Below, piece by piece: positions 25,971 through 34,490 of a DNA stretch of 64,000 nucleotides (its first letter is position 1; every line of letters begins with the position of its first letter). The stretch comes from Trinickia caryophylli. GTDB lineage: Bacteria; Pseudomonadota; Gammaproteobacteria; Burkholderiales; Burkholderiaceae. The notes under the pieces were generated by a model that saw only the letters and a list, made by a program, of their open reading frames with translations, made no database searches and was not told the origin of the DNA. The position numbers and the translations under genes are program-made. Where the stretch lies: NCBI RefSeq assembly GCF_034424545.1, contig NZ_CP139970.1:3038001-3102000 (forward strand). Reading direction: 5' to 3'.

Positions 25971-27410
25971 TCAGGTAGCCGCATAAGCGGCCGCATGCTG
26001 CGAGGCGGGCGCGAGTTCGGCCGCGCGCGCGAAGAACCGATGGGCGCGCGGATCGTCGACGAAGGCGGCGTTGATGCGCAGCCATGGGCTCGTTTGACCA
26101 TGCGGCCGGAAATAGCTGCCCGGCGCCACCGTCACGCCGCACGACGCCGCGCATTCGACGAGGCGCTGCGAGTCTTCGATCTGCGGCATTCGGGCCCAGA
26201 CGAATTTGCCGCCGACCGGAGTGGCGAACAGTTGCCATCCGTATGCTTCCAGCGTGCGCGTGGCCATGCCGAGCGCGTCGCCCATGCGACGGCGCAGCCG
26301 CTCGAGGAACTTGTGATAGGCGCCGCGTTCGAGCATCGTCAGTGCGACCGCTTCGGCGAAGAGCGAACCGCCGATGCTCGTGAGCACCTTGATGTTGGCG
26401 AGATCCTTGACGATCGACGGCTCGGCGACGATATAGCCGATGCGCAGAGACGACGACAACGTCTTCGACAATCCGCCCACGTAGATCACGTGCTCGAGCT
26501 GATCGAGCGTGGCGAGCCGGTCGCTCGCATCGGATTGATAATCCGCATAGATGTCGTCCTCCACGATCGTGAAGTCGTATTCGCGCGCAAGTTGCAGCAG
26601 GCGGAACGCGACGGATGGCGCGACGATCGTCCCGGTGGGATTGTGAAACACCGTGTTGACGAACAAGGCGCGCGGACGATGGCGTTCGAGTTCCGACTGG
26701 AGAGCGGCGAGATCGGGGCCTGAGTCCGTACGAGGAATGCCGACGACGTTGACCCCGTGCAGCTTCAGGAGGCCGAACAGGTTGTAGTAGCCGGGGTCTT
26801 CGACGAACATCGTGTCGCCGGCCTTCACCAGATAGCGGACAAGCAGATCGACGGCCTGGCTCGCGCCCGCCGTGATGAGCACCTGCGAAGCGTCGACGCG
26901 CATGCCGAGCGGTGCGACGCGTGCGCGCAAGTGCTCGCGCAGCGGCAGGCTGCCGAGCGGCGTGGCATAGTCGATCATCGCGGCGCGCTCGGTGCGCGCG
27001 ACGTGGCGTATCGCCTGCGCGATGCCTTCCACATCGCGCCAGGCTTCGGGGATGAAGCCGCTCGCGAGCTTGAGCGTATCGCCCGGCTGATTGAACTGCT
27101 GGATGATGTAGGTCGATTCGTCCTCGGCGCGGCGAGGGTCCGAGGTGCCGCACCGGGGTTGGAGCGCGCTCGACCGGTTGCTCACATAAAAGCCCGACCC
27201 ATGCCGCGGCTCCACATGGCCGAGCGAAACGAGGCGGTCGTAAGCTTCGATGACAGGAAAGCGGCTGATGCCGTACTCGGCCGCGAAACGGCGGATCGAT
27301 GGCAGCTTTGCCCCCGCATGCGCCTCGCGGGAGCGGATCCAGCGCGCGACGCCTTCGACGATCTGGTCGGCGAGCGGCACGCCGCTCGCGCGATCGAGTT
27401 CGAGCTTCAT
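25971..27410 (-). CDS. MocR/PdxR-type GntR regulator with aminotransferase domain
   Basis: 479-residue chimeric regulator. The N-terminal GntR winged helix (about 10-75: VPLADQIVEGVARWIRSREA, KLPSIRRFAAEYGISRFPVI, HGSGFYV) is joined to a fold-type I aminotransferase domain with the PLP-binding pattern HNPTG (Asn257), EDDIYADY and the Schiff-base lysine Lys316 in GGLSKTLSSSLRIGY. Such MocR proteins sense PLP or an amine and usually control a divergent gene. Here the neighbour is a DUF2917 gene, with repeated AACTGTT-type sites between. Start MKLELDRASG at 27410; the frame upstream to 27647 crosses the operator region. Confidence 0.92.
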   Translation of the reverse strand: MKLELDRASGVPLADQIVEGVARWIRSREAHAGAKLPSIRRFAAEYGISRFPVIEAYDRLVSLGHVEPRHGSGFYVSNRSSALQPRCGTSDPRRAEDESTYIIQQFNQPGDTLKLASGFIPEAWRDVEGIAQAIRHVARTERAAMIDYATPLGSLPLREHLRARVAPLGMRVDASQVLITAGASQAVDLLVRYLVKAGDTMFVEDPGYYNLFGLLKLHGVNVVGIPRTDSGPDLAALQSELERHRPRALFVNTVFHNPTGTIVAPSVAFRLLQLAREYDFTIVEDDIYADYQSDASDRLATLDQLEHVIYVGGLSKTLSSSLRIGYIVAEPSIVKDLANIKVLTSIGGSLFAEAVALTMLERGAYHKFLERLRRRMGDALGMATRTLEAYGWQLFATPVGGKFVWARMPQIEDSQRLVECAASCGVTVAPGSYFRPHGQTSPWLRINAAFVDDPRAHRFFARAAELAPASQHAAAYAAT

Positions 27411-27424
27411 GGGAATTCCGGCTG

Positions 27425-27527
27425 AACTGTTTGCTAATTTGACTGCACAGTTTCGGCGAAACTGTTCAGGACTGTGCATGTGATTGTAGCCCCCGGCTCG
27501 CAATAATGGGTCAACGGAAACAGTTTT
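27425..27527. promoter_or_regulatory. operator region between MocR and DUF2917 genes
   Basis: ACAGTTTCGGCGAAACTGT (27447-27465) is a perfect 9+1+9 palindrome. Further copies of the half-site lie at 27425-27432 (AACTGTTT) and 27518-27527 (AAACAGTTTT). MocR regulators are known to bind repeated short sites in the divergent gap, so autoregulation and control of DUF2917 are likely. Confidence 0.65.
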
Positions 27528-27540
27528 GAAGGGGGCTGCG

Positions 27541-27843
27541 ATGCGCGAAATCCGCACGTTCGAAATGGAGCGCGACGAGCCGGCGGCCGTATGGCGGATC
27601 GCCGAGCCGTCTCTCGTGACGGTGATGGCCGGGCAACTGTGGATCACGGTCGAACGCGATGCCGAGGACTACTGGCTGCATGCCGGCGAATCGTTATGGC
27701 TGCCGAAGGGCGCGCGGGCGTGGATCGGTGCCGGTGCCGCGAGCGCGCGCTTCACGGTGGTGAGCGCGGGTGCGCGGACTGCCCCGCCGGGCACGCCCTC
27801 GCACGCACTGCGCGCGCCGCGGCGGCTACTGGCGGGTTGGTAA
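27541..27843 (+). CDS. DUF2917 domain protein
   Basis: 100-residue protein of the DUF2917 family, common in Burkholderiaceae and without known function. It reads MREIRTFEMERDEPAAVWRI, then TVMAGQLWITVERDAEDYWL and HAGESLWLPKGARAWIGA. That looks like a small cupin-like beta-barrel, and the last 25 residues are basic and proline-rich. The ATG at 27541 is preceded by AAGGGGGCTGCG; a TTG five codons upstream is less likely. It is divergent from the MocR regulator across a region of shared repeats. A decayed CoA-transferase gene follows within 10 bases. Confidence 0.82.
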   Translation: MREIRTFEMERDEPAAVWRIAEPSLVTVMAGQLWITVERDAEDYWLHAGESLWLPKGARAWIGAGAASARFTVVSAGARTAPPGTPSHALRAPRRLLAGW

Positions 27844-27849
27844 ACAACA

Positions 27850-28461
27850 AGATTGCCTGCCGTCGCAATATCGCGTGGGCACGCTCGCGAGCGCGACGAT
27901 CGGCGCAGCCGCGCTCGCCGCCGCCTGCTGTCATGCACAGCGCACCGGGCAGGGCCAGCAGGTGAGCGTATCGATGCGTCGCGCGCTGGTCGCGTTTCGC
28001 AGCGAACGCTATCTGCGCATCGATAACGGCCGCGGCCAGCGCTCGGCCGTGCTCGATCTGCGAGCAGAGCGCGGGCGCGCCACGCTGCATGCGCTGGCGG
28101 TCGGGGCCGATGTCTTTTTGCAGGCATATCGCCCCGCGCGCTTACGGCGCACGGATTCGGGCCCGACGACCTCGCGCGCGCGGTGCCGGGCATCGTCCAT
28201 GTGACAGTGTGTGCGTACGGGCAGGAGGGGCCATGGCGCGGCCGACGCGGGTTCGACAGTCTCGTGCAGTCGGCAAGCGGCATCGCCTGGACGGAGATGC
28301 AGGCCGCTGGCAGCGCTAGCCCGAAGCACTTGCCGTGTCAGGCACTCGATCATGCCACGGGCTATCTTGCGGCTTTCGGCGCGATGGTTGCGCTCATGCG
28401 TCGTGCGAAGGAAGGCGGCAGCTGGCATGTGCGCGTTTCGCTCGCCCTCCCGTACCGATAG
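27850..28461 (+). pseudogene. decayed CaiB/BaiF-type CoA-transferase
   Basis: Remnant of a class III CoA-transferase (CaiB/BaiF/Frc family). Three blocks can be read. The first is YRVGTLASATIGAAALAAAC through VSMRRALVAFRSERYLRI in one frame. It runs straight into RSAVLDLRAERGRATLHALA, which in intact members lies over 100 residues further on, so an internal deletion is likely. After about 28140 the reading frame changes and PGIVHVTVCAYGQEGPWRGR, LVQSASGIAWTEMQAAGS and HLPCQALDHATGYLAAFGAM are read. The C-terminus is missing; it stops at 28461. The start is also missing or altered. No functional enzyme is expected. Confidence 0.85.
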
Positions 28462-28520
28462 GCAGCGACGCACCTCGGTGGTCCGCATGAGCGCTGCGGC
28501 CGGGTGCCGCATCTTCCGCG

Positions 28521-29267
28521 TTATTTGCGCAGTTCGGCGACGAAGTCGTAATAGTCGTTGCGGCAATAGGTGTCGGTCAGCTCGATTGCGCGCTGATCGG
28601 TGGTGTAGCCGATTCTCGTGATCAGCAGCAGCGCATCGTGCGGCGCGATGCCCATTTGCCGCGCGATTTCGTCGTTGGCGTTCACGGCTCGAAAGTGCTG
28701 CAGCGCGCGCACGATGGGCACGCCGCGCTGCTCGAGATAGCTGTAGAGCGAATCGCCGATGGCGTTGGGATCGGGTATGACCGAGGCCGGCAGCGTCGAA
28801 TTTTCGACGGCCATCACGATGCCGTCGGCAAGCCGCAAGCGTTTCAAGCGCGTGACTGCCGCCGAGGGAGACAGGCCGAGCTGGATCACCTCGTCGCGGC
28901 TCGCCGGCTGGATCTCGCGCGCGAGCCACTGCGAGCTCGGGGTGAAGCCGCGCCGGCGCAGCATTTCGCTGAAGCTCGACAACTGCGAGAGCGAATCGTC
29001 GTAGCGCGGGGTGATGAAGCTGCCCGCGCCCTGTGTGCGGCGGATCATGCCTTGCTCCACCAGCAGGGCGATGGCCTTGCGCGCCGTGATACGCGACACG
29101 CCGAGCGCGTCGGAAAGGACGCGCTCGGACGGCAGGGCCTCTCCGGCGTTCCAGCGATTTTCGTGTATCGCTTGGCCGAGCTTGCGGGCGAGCTGGAGGT
29201 AAAGAGGCGTGTCGTTATCCGGGTCCGGCCGCAGGTCGCGCCAGCGGTCTTCGGTGGGTGCGTTCAT
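28521..29267 (-). CDS. GntR/HutC-family transcriptional regulator (UTRA domain)
   Basis: 248-residue regulator. N-terminal GntR winged helix at about 20-85 ([41 protein letters not shown]) and C-terminal UTRA ligand-binding domain at about 100-240 ([50 protein letters not shown]). HutC-type proteins sense small metabolites such as urocanate or amino-sugar phosphates. No transport or catabolic operon is next to it, so the ligand cannot be guessed. The frame upstream to 29297 is not used; the chosen ATG has no clear ribosome site, and a TAAAAT -10 box lies at 29297-29302 (minus). Confidence 0.9.
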   Translation of the reverse strand: MNAPTEDRWRDLRPDPDNDTPLYLQLARKLGQAIHENRWNAGEALPSERVLSDALGVSRITARKAIALLVEQGMIRRTQGAGSFITPRYDDSLSQLSSFSEMLRRRGFTPSSQWLAREIQPASRDEVIQLGLSPSAAVTRLKRLRLADGIVMAVENSTLPASVIPDPNAIGDSLYSYLEQRGVPIVRALQHFRAVNANDEIARQMGIAPHDALLLITRIGYTTDQRAIELTDTYCRNDYYDFVAELRK

Positions 29268-29414
29268 GGATGGTGCGCAGCGAGGGGCGAGCGGCAATTT
29301 TATGCCATCGGTGCGTCGCCCGAGCGATTTTGAGAAGCAGCCCGCAAGGTTCCGTATGAACGGCTACACTCGGGCGGATCGAATTCCATCGAGTGCTTCG
29401 AGGAGATTCTCATC

Positions 29415-30254
29415 ATGCGCAACGACGAGACGGTAACGCTGCCGGACGGTGAACGTGTCGCGAAGCTGGGGCAGGGAACCTGGGAGATGGGCGAGCGGCG
29501 CGCGTCGCGCGAGGGGGAGATAGCCGCCCTGCGAGAAGGGGTGGCCCTCGGAATGACGCTGATCGATACGGCCGAGATGTACGGCGACGGAGCGACAGAG
29601 ACGCTCGTCGGCGAGGCGCTCGGTGCGGTGCGCGACGAGATCTTCCTCGTCAGCAAGGTCTATCCGCACAATGCCGGCAAGCGCGGTGTCGCGGCATCGT
29701 GCGAGGCCAGCCTGAAACGCTTGCGGACCGACCGGCTCGACCTGTACCTGCTGCATTGGCGCGGCACGATCGCGCTCGAAGAGACCGTCGAAGGTTTCGA
29801 AGCACTGCGCCGCGCGGGCAAGATACGCCACTGGGGCGTGAGCAACTTCGACGTCGACGATATGGAGGCGCTCTTCGCCGCGGGAGGTGCCGCATGCGCG
29901 ACGAATCAGATTCTCTATAACGTGGCGCGTCGAGGGCCCGAGTTCGATCTGCTGCCGTGGATGCGCGAGCGCGGCATGCCGGCGATGGCCTACAGCCCGA
30001 TCGATCATATGCGGCTGCCGCGGCATTCGGTACTCGACGACATCGCGCAGGCGCGCGGCGTTTCGTCCGTGCAGGTCGCGCTGGCTTGGGTGCTCGCGCA
30101 GCCGGGCGTCTGCGCCATTCCGAAGGCCGGCAGCATCGCGCATGTGCGGGACAACCGGGAGGCGCTCGGCATCGCGTTGACCGATGCCGAGCGCGCGGCC
30201 ATCGACGCGCATTTCAAACCGCCTCGCGCGAAGCGCGCGCTCGAAATGCTGTAG
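29415..30254 (+). CDS. aldo/keto reductase
   Basis: NADPH-dependent oxidoreductase of 279 residues with the (beta/alpha)8 AKR fold. The catalytic tetrad is visible as Asp51 and Tyr56 (DTAEMYGDG), Lys81 (VSKVYP) and His114 (LHWRG). The cofactor region IPKAGSIAHVRDN fits the AKR family consensus. It most resembles the 2,5-diketo-D-gluconate reductase / YeaE-like proteins, but the substrate is unknown. AGGAG lies nine bases before the ATG. Single gene, divergent from the GntR regulator (147-base gap), which might control it. Confidence 0.92.
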   Translation: MRNDETVTLPDGERVAKLGQGTWEMGERRASREGEIAALREGVALGMTLIDTAEMYGDGATETLVGEALGAVRDEIFLVSKVYPHNAGKRGVAASCEASLKRLRTDRLDLYLLHWRGTIALEETVEGFEALRRAGKIRHWGVSNFDVDDMEALFAAGGAACATNQILYNVARRGPEFDLLPWMRERGMPAMAYSPIDHMRLPRHSVLDDIAQARGVSSVQVALAWVLAQPGVCAIPKAGSIAHVRDNREALGIALTDAERAAIDAHFKPPRAKRALEML

Positions 30255-30417
30255 ACGAAGGAAGGCGGTGAGCGGGCCGTTCTTCGGCCGTTTCCACTGG
30301 CATTGCCGCCGCCGCGCCGACCACCGTTAGCGCTTCCGACTGCGGCGGTTCTGCTTTCGGCGGTCCTCGCGCGATGGTCCCGATGGTCCCGTCTGTGGCG
30401 TGTGTCGTGCGGGGGGC

Positions 30418-32532
30418 TCAAAGGCGGCCGGCGGGGCGTGGCGCCTGATGGCGGATCGCGGTCAGATCCGAAATGGGGATATGGCAGCGGATGAGGTGCC
30501 CGTCGCCGGCATCGGCAAACGGGGGCGCGCAGTCTTCGCAGATTGCGCCGAGCTTGCGCGGGCAACGCGTGTGGAACACACAACCGCTCGGCGCGTCGGA
30601 GGCGCTCGGCGGCTCCCCGAGCAGGCGAACGCGTGGGGGCCTCTCGCCTGTTTCGCCCGGCATCGCACTCGGCATGGCCGAAATGAGCGCTTCCGTGTAG
30701 GGATGACACGGCCCTTCGAATATCGACCCGGTCGCGCCGATTTCGAGCAGGCGGCCGAGGTACATCACGGCGATCCGATCGGACACGTAGCGTACGACGT
30801 GCAGGTCGTGCGACACGAAGAGGTAGCTGGTGCCGTGCTCGCGCTGCAGATCGACGAGCAGGTTGAGTATCGATGCCTGCACCGATACGTCGAGCGATGA
30901 CGTCGGTTCGTCGCAAACGACGATGCGCGGATCGCCGGCAAACGCGCGCGCGATGGCCACGCGTTGCTTGAGTCCGCCCGAGAGCTGACGGGTTCTCGCA
31001 TCGAGATAATCCGTGGGCAGCCGCAGGTCGGTCAGCAGCGCCGCGAGCCGAGCGTCGCGCTCGGTGCCGCGTAGCGCGGCCAGCTTCGTGAGCGCGCGCC
31101 CGATGAGGCGCGCGACCGGATGCGCCCGGTTGAGCGCCGAGTCGGCATGTTGAAAGACGAACTGCAGCGACTTCACCTGATCGTGACTGCGCCGCTCCAC
31201 GCGCGCGGGCAGCGGCTTGCCGTCCAGCTCGATCGAGCCGCCCGCATCCGGCGGCAGCAGGCCCGCTATCAGCTTCGCAAGCGTGGTCTTGCCGCTGCCC
31301 GATTCGCCGACCAGGCCGAGTGTCTCGCCCTCGCCGAGCGTGAGGGAGACGTCGTGAACGGCACGCACGCTGCCGTGCTCGCTCGCGAATGTCTTCGAGA
31401 GATGGGAGGCGTGCAACAGCCGGGCGGGCCGCAGCGACGCATCGGCGCGCAGGGTCCGCCCCTCGCTCGAGTTCGGCCGATGCGGCAACGCACGAGCTTG
31501 CTCGTGGTAATGACAGCGGGCCATTTGCACGCCGCCGGGCATCGTGAAACGGTGAGGCGGCGGCGGTTCGCGCCGGCAGCGATCGTCGGCGAGCGCGCAG
31601 CGCGGTGCGAAGACACACCCGCGCGGCACGGCTCCGGAAGCCGGCGGCAGCCCCTCGATCGTATCGAGGCGCGCGAGCCGCTTGCCGGAGGAGCGGGCGG
31701 GCAGGCAGCGCAGCAGGCCGACGGTATAGGGATGATGAGGCGCGCCGAAGACGTCCGCCGTCGCGCCTTCCTCCACGAGCCGTCCCGCGTACAGTACGCC
31801 GATGCGGCTGCAGACCTGCCCGACCACGGCGAGATCGTGGCTGATGAAGAGCACCGCCATGCCCGTTTGCTCGCGCAATTGCGCGACCAGATCGAGAATG
31901 TCGGCCTGCACCGTTGCATCGAGGCCCGTCGTGGGCTCGTCGAGCACGAGCAGCGCCGGGTTCGACGCGAGCGCCATCGCGATGACGACGCGCTGCTGCA
32001 TGCCGCCCGACAGTTGATGCGGGTAGCGGCTCATGGCCTCGAGCGGCGCGGCGATGCGCACGCGTTCGAGCATGTCGAGCGCCTGATCGCGCGCCGCCCC
32101 GCGCGCCAGACCGGCCGCCGTCTCGAATGCCTCGGACAGCTGCACGCCGACCGTCAACGACGGGTTGAGGGCGCGCGACGGATCTTGATAGACCATCGAG
32201 ACCGTTTTCGCGCGCAGCGTGCGCAGCGCCTCGGCGTCGAGCGCCGCGATTTCGGCGCCGTTCACCGCAATGCGGCCCGCCTTCACCTGTGCGTTGTCCG
32301 CGAGGTACCCGAGCGTGGCGAAAGCGAGCGTGGACTTGCCGCAGCCGGACTCGCCGACGAGGCCATAGGCTTCGCCTTGCGCCACGCGCAACGTAATGTC
32401 GTGCAGCGCTTCGCGCTCGCCCGTGCGCGTGCGATAGGCCACGGTGAGGCCCGTGACGGCCAATGCATCGCTGCGCGAGCGTGCCGACGTATCGAGCGCG
32501 GGGAATCGATTCAGCTTCGGTACGCTGCTCAT
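30418..32532 (-). CDS. peptide/nickel-type ABC transporter, two fused ATPase domains
   Basis: 704-residue cytoplasmic protein that joins both ATPases of an Opp/Dpp-type importer in one chain (DppD-like then DppF-like). First domain: Walker A GESGCGKST near residue 60-68, LSGGMQQRVVIAMAL signature, LVLDEPTTGLD Walker B, and the C-terminal oligopeptide-transporter cysteine cluster region (GCVFAPRCALADDRC). Second domain: GESGSGKTT, LSGGLKQRVAIARAF, VCDEPTSSLD and GCVFHTRCPRKLG. The start overlaps the permease stop (ATGA). It is the last gene of a four-gene operon. Substrate is not clear from sequence. Confidence 0.93.
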   Translation of the reverse strand: MSSVPKLNRFPALDTSARSRSDALAVTGLTVAYRTRTGEREALHDITLRVAQGEAYGLVGESGCGKSTLAFATLGYLADNAQVKAGRIAVNGAEIAALDAEALRTLRAKTVSMVYQDPSRALNPSLTVGVQLSEAFETAAGLARGAARDQALDMLERVRIAAPLEAMSRYPHQLSGGMQQRVVIAMALASNPALLVLDEPTTGLDATVQADILDLVAQLREQTGMAVLFISHDLAVVGQVCSRIGVLYAGRLVEEGATADVFGAPHHPYTVGLLRCLPARSSGKRLARLDTIEGLPPASGAVPRGCVFAPRCALADDRCRREPPPPHRFTMPGGVQMARCHYHEQARALPHRPNSSEGRTLRADASLRPARLLHASHLSKTFASEHGSVRAVHDVSLTLGEGETLGLVGESGSGKTTLAKLIAGLLPPDAGGSIELDGKPLPARVERRSHDQVKSLQFVFQHADSALNRAHPVARLIGRALTKLAALRGTERDARLAALLTDLRLPTDYLDARTRQLSGGLKQRVAIARAFAGDPRIVVCDEPTSSLDVSVQASILNLLVDLQREHGTSYLFVSHDLHVVRYVSDRIAVMYLGRLLEIGATGSIFEGPCHPYTEALISAMPSAMPGETGERPPRVRLLGEPPSASDAPSGCVFHTRCPRKLGAICEDCAPPFADAGDGHLIRCHIPISDLTAIRHQAPRPAGRL

Positions 32533-33395
32533 GACCGAATGACCTCGGTTGCGGCGTCGGCGACGAGATGCACGCCGACGACGAGCGTGGCGATGGCTAC
32601 GGCATCGAACGTCACGGTCCACCAGGCACCGCCTGTCATCAGCGAATAGGATTCGGCGAGCGCGAGCCCCCAGTCGGCGGATGGCGGTGCCACGCCGAAG
32701 CCGAGGAACGAAAGCGTCGCGACGGCGAAGATCGCGTAGCCGAGCCGGACGGTGCCTTCCACGACCACGGCGGGCAGCACGTTGGGCAATATCTCGGCGA
32801 ACATGATGTAGAGCGTGTGCTCGCCGCGCGAGCGCGCGGCGGCCACATAGTCGAGATGCCGCTCCGCGAGTACCGCTGCGCGCACGGTGCGGGCGGTGAT
32901 CGGCATGAATGTGACGCCGATGACGAGGATGACGGCGAGGCTCGACGCGCCGAGTGCCGCCAATGCGGCGAGTGCGACGATGACGAGCGGCAGCGCGAGG
33001 AGTGCATCGATGACGCGCCCGACGATCTTGTCGAGCCAGCCGCCCGCATAGCCGACGAGGAGCCCGAGCGCAGTGCCGGCGCATGTGCCGACGAGCGTGG
33101 CGAGTGGCGCGATGCCGAATATGTCGCGCGAGCCGACGATCACGCGGGAGAAGACGTCGCGGCCGAGCTGATCGGTGCCGAACCAGTGCGTGCGATCGGG
33201 CGGCAGGAGCGCGTTGAGCGGGTCCGAGGCATACGGATCGTGCGGCACGACCCACGGCCCGAGCAATGCCGAGGCGAGCCAGAACAGCACGATCGCGGCG
33301 CCGACGACGAAACCGGGCGAGCGCGACAATGCCCGCCACGGCAGCAAGCGCGCGGAATGAAGGGGGCCGGGGAGGGGCTCTACGCGTTCGGTCAT
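32529..33395 (-). CDS. ABC transporter permease, DppC/OppC type
   Basis: 288-residue inner-membrane protein with about six hydrophobic segments. It has the N-terminal domain typical of OppC (VPHDPYASDPLNALLPPDRT, HWFGTDQLGRDVFSRVI) and the binding-protein-dependent transport EAA loop (RHLDYVAAARSRGEHTLYI, LPNVLPAVVVEGTVRLGYAI). The ending SFLGFGVAPPSADWGLAL is also OppC-like. It overlaps the upstream permease and the downstream ATPase by four bases each, so the operon is translationally coupled throughout. It forms the translocation pore with the DppB-like subunit. Confidence 0.93.
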   Translation of the reverse strand: MTERVEPLPGPLHSARLLPWRALSRSPGFVVGAAIVLFWLASALLGPWVVPHDPYASDPLNALLPPDRTHWFGTDQLGRDVFSRVIVGSRDIFGIAPLATLVGTCAGTALGLLVGYAGGWLDKIVGRVIDALLALPLVIVALAALAALGASSLAVILVIGVTFMPITARTVRAAVLAERHLDYVAAARSRGEHTLYIMFAEILPNVLPAVVVEGTVRLGYAIFAVATLSFLGFGVAPPSADWGLALAESYSLMTGGAWWTVTFDAVAIATLVVGVHLVADAATEVIRS

Positions 33396-34402
33396 CGTGC
33401 GCCTCCGGTGCGCAAACGCGGATCGAGCAGCATCAGAAGCGCGTCCGCGGCGAAGCTCGCGATCGTGTAGACGATGCCGACGCTCAGTACACCCGCTTCC
33501 AGCATCGGAAAGTCCTTCGCCGTGGCCGCGTTGTAGATGAGCGAGCCGATGCCCTGATAGTGAAAGAGCGTTTCGACCACGACGAGCCCGCCCACCATGT
33601 AGCCGAGTTGCGTGGCCGCGACCGTGAGGGTGGGCGGCAGGGCATTGCGCAGCACGTGGCGCACGATGACGGTACGGCGCGGCAGGCCCTTGAGAATCGC
33701 GGTGCGCGTGTAATCGGCATCGAGGGCTTCCGCGGTACCCGCCCGCGCCATTCGAGCAATGTAGCCGAAGAACACGAACACGAGCGGCAAGGCGGGCAGG
33801 ATCAGATGGCGCAGCGCGTCGGTCAGGCTTGCGTCGGACGGGTAGGACGCCTCCGTGGGCAACCATTCGAGCCACACGCCGAACACGAGGATCAGCAGGA
33901 TCGAGGAGACGAATTCCGGCACGATGGTGGCCGACAGTCCAGCGATCATCAGCGTGCGATCGAGCCAGCGCCCGGCATGCATGGCGGCCGTCACACCCGC
34001 GGCGATGCCGAGCGGCACCACGATGACGAAGCTGAGCGCGGCGAGCTTCGCGGAGTTTTCGAGCGCGCGCAGCACGAACGGCGCGGCCGGCTCGCGAAAC
34101 GCGTATGACGTGCCCATGTCGCCCTGCACGAAGGCGGCGACCCAGTGGCCGTATTGTGCGAGAAGAGGCTGGTCCGCGCCAAGTTGTCGATTCAGCGCGG
34201 CGACGGCCTGCGCATCGGCGAGCGGCCCCAATATTGCCCGTCCGATGTCGCCGGGCAGCAATTGTCCGAGCGCGAATACGAGCCCTGAAAGCAGGGCGAG
34301 CGTTGCGAGCGCGAGCAGCAGCCGCTCGGCGAGAAGCCACGCCACGCGTGCGGTTGCGCTGGAGGTGAAGCGAAGACGGGGAAATCGAACGGTGGCGGAC
34401 AT
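33392..34402 (-). CDS. ABC transporter permease, DppB/OppB type
   Basis: 336-residue inner-membrane protein. It has the OppB pattern: N-terminal hydrophobic helix, LLPGDIGRAILGPLADAQAV, LNRQLGADQPLLAQYGHWV, GDMGTSYAFREP, then the EAA loop with DADYTRTAILKGLPRRTVIV and RNALPPTLTVAATQLGYMVG. YQGIGSLIYNAATAKDFPML and LDPRLR close the protein. It lies 88 bases downstream of the solute-binding protein gene. Its stop overlaps the next permease start. Confidence 0.93.
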   Translation of the reverse strand: MSATVRFPRLRFTSSATARVAWLLAERLLLALATLALLSGLVFALGQLLPGDIGRAILGPLADAQAVAALNRQLGADQPLLAQYGHWVAAFVQGDMGTSYAFREPAAPFVLRALENSAKLAALSFVIVVPLGIAAGVTAAMHAGRWLDRTLMIAGLSATIVPEFVSSILLILVFGVWLEWLPTEASYPSDASLTDALRHLILPALPLVFVFFGYIARMARAGTAEALDADYTRTAILKGLPRRTVIVRHVLRNALPPTLTVAATQLGYMVGGLVVVETLFHYQGIGSLIYNAATAKDFPMLEAGVLSVGIVYTIASFAADALLMLLDPRLRTGGAR

Positions 34403-34490
34403 AGGCTTGCGGCGGCGATGCGGGCGCGATCGAATCGAAAGAAATGCGGTGCGGCGAGTTGGAACGGCGTTCGTCGCTCAGCCGGCTCCG

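Noticed and set aside
25652..26101. Minus-strand frame of 149 residues in the gap before the EAL gene
   Set aside because: Low-complexity Arg/Ala/Pro product overlapping the MocR gene in another frame; no ribosome site or known motif.
27447..27465. 19-bp palindrome as a transcription terminator
   Set aside because: It lies in a divergent promoter gap, the loop is one base, and no U-tract follows; an operator is the better reading.
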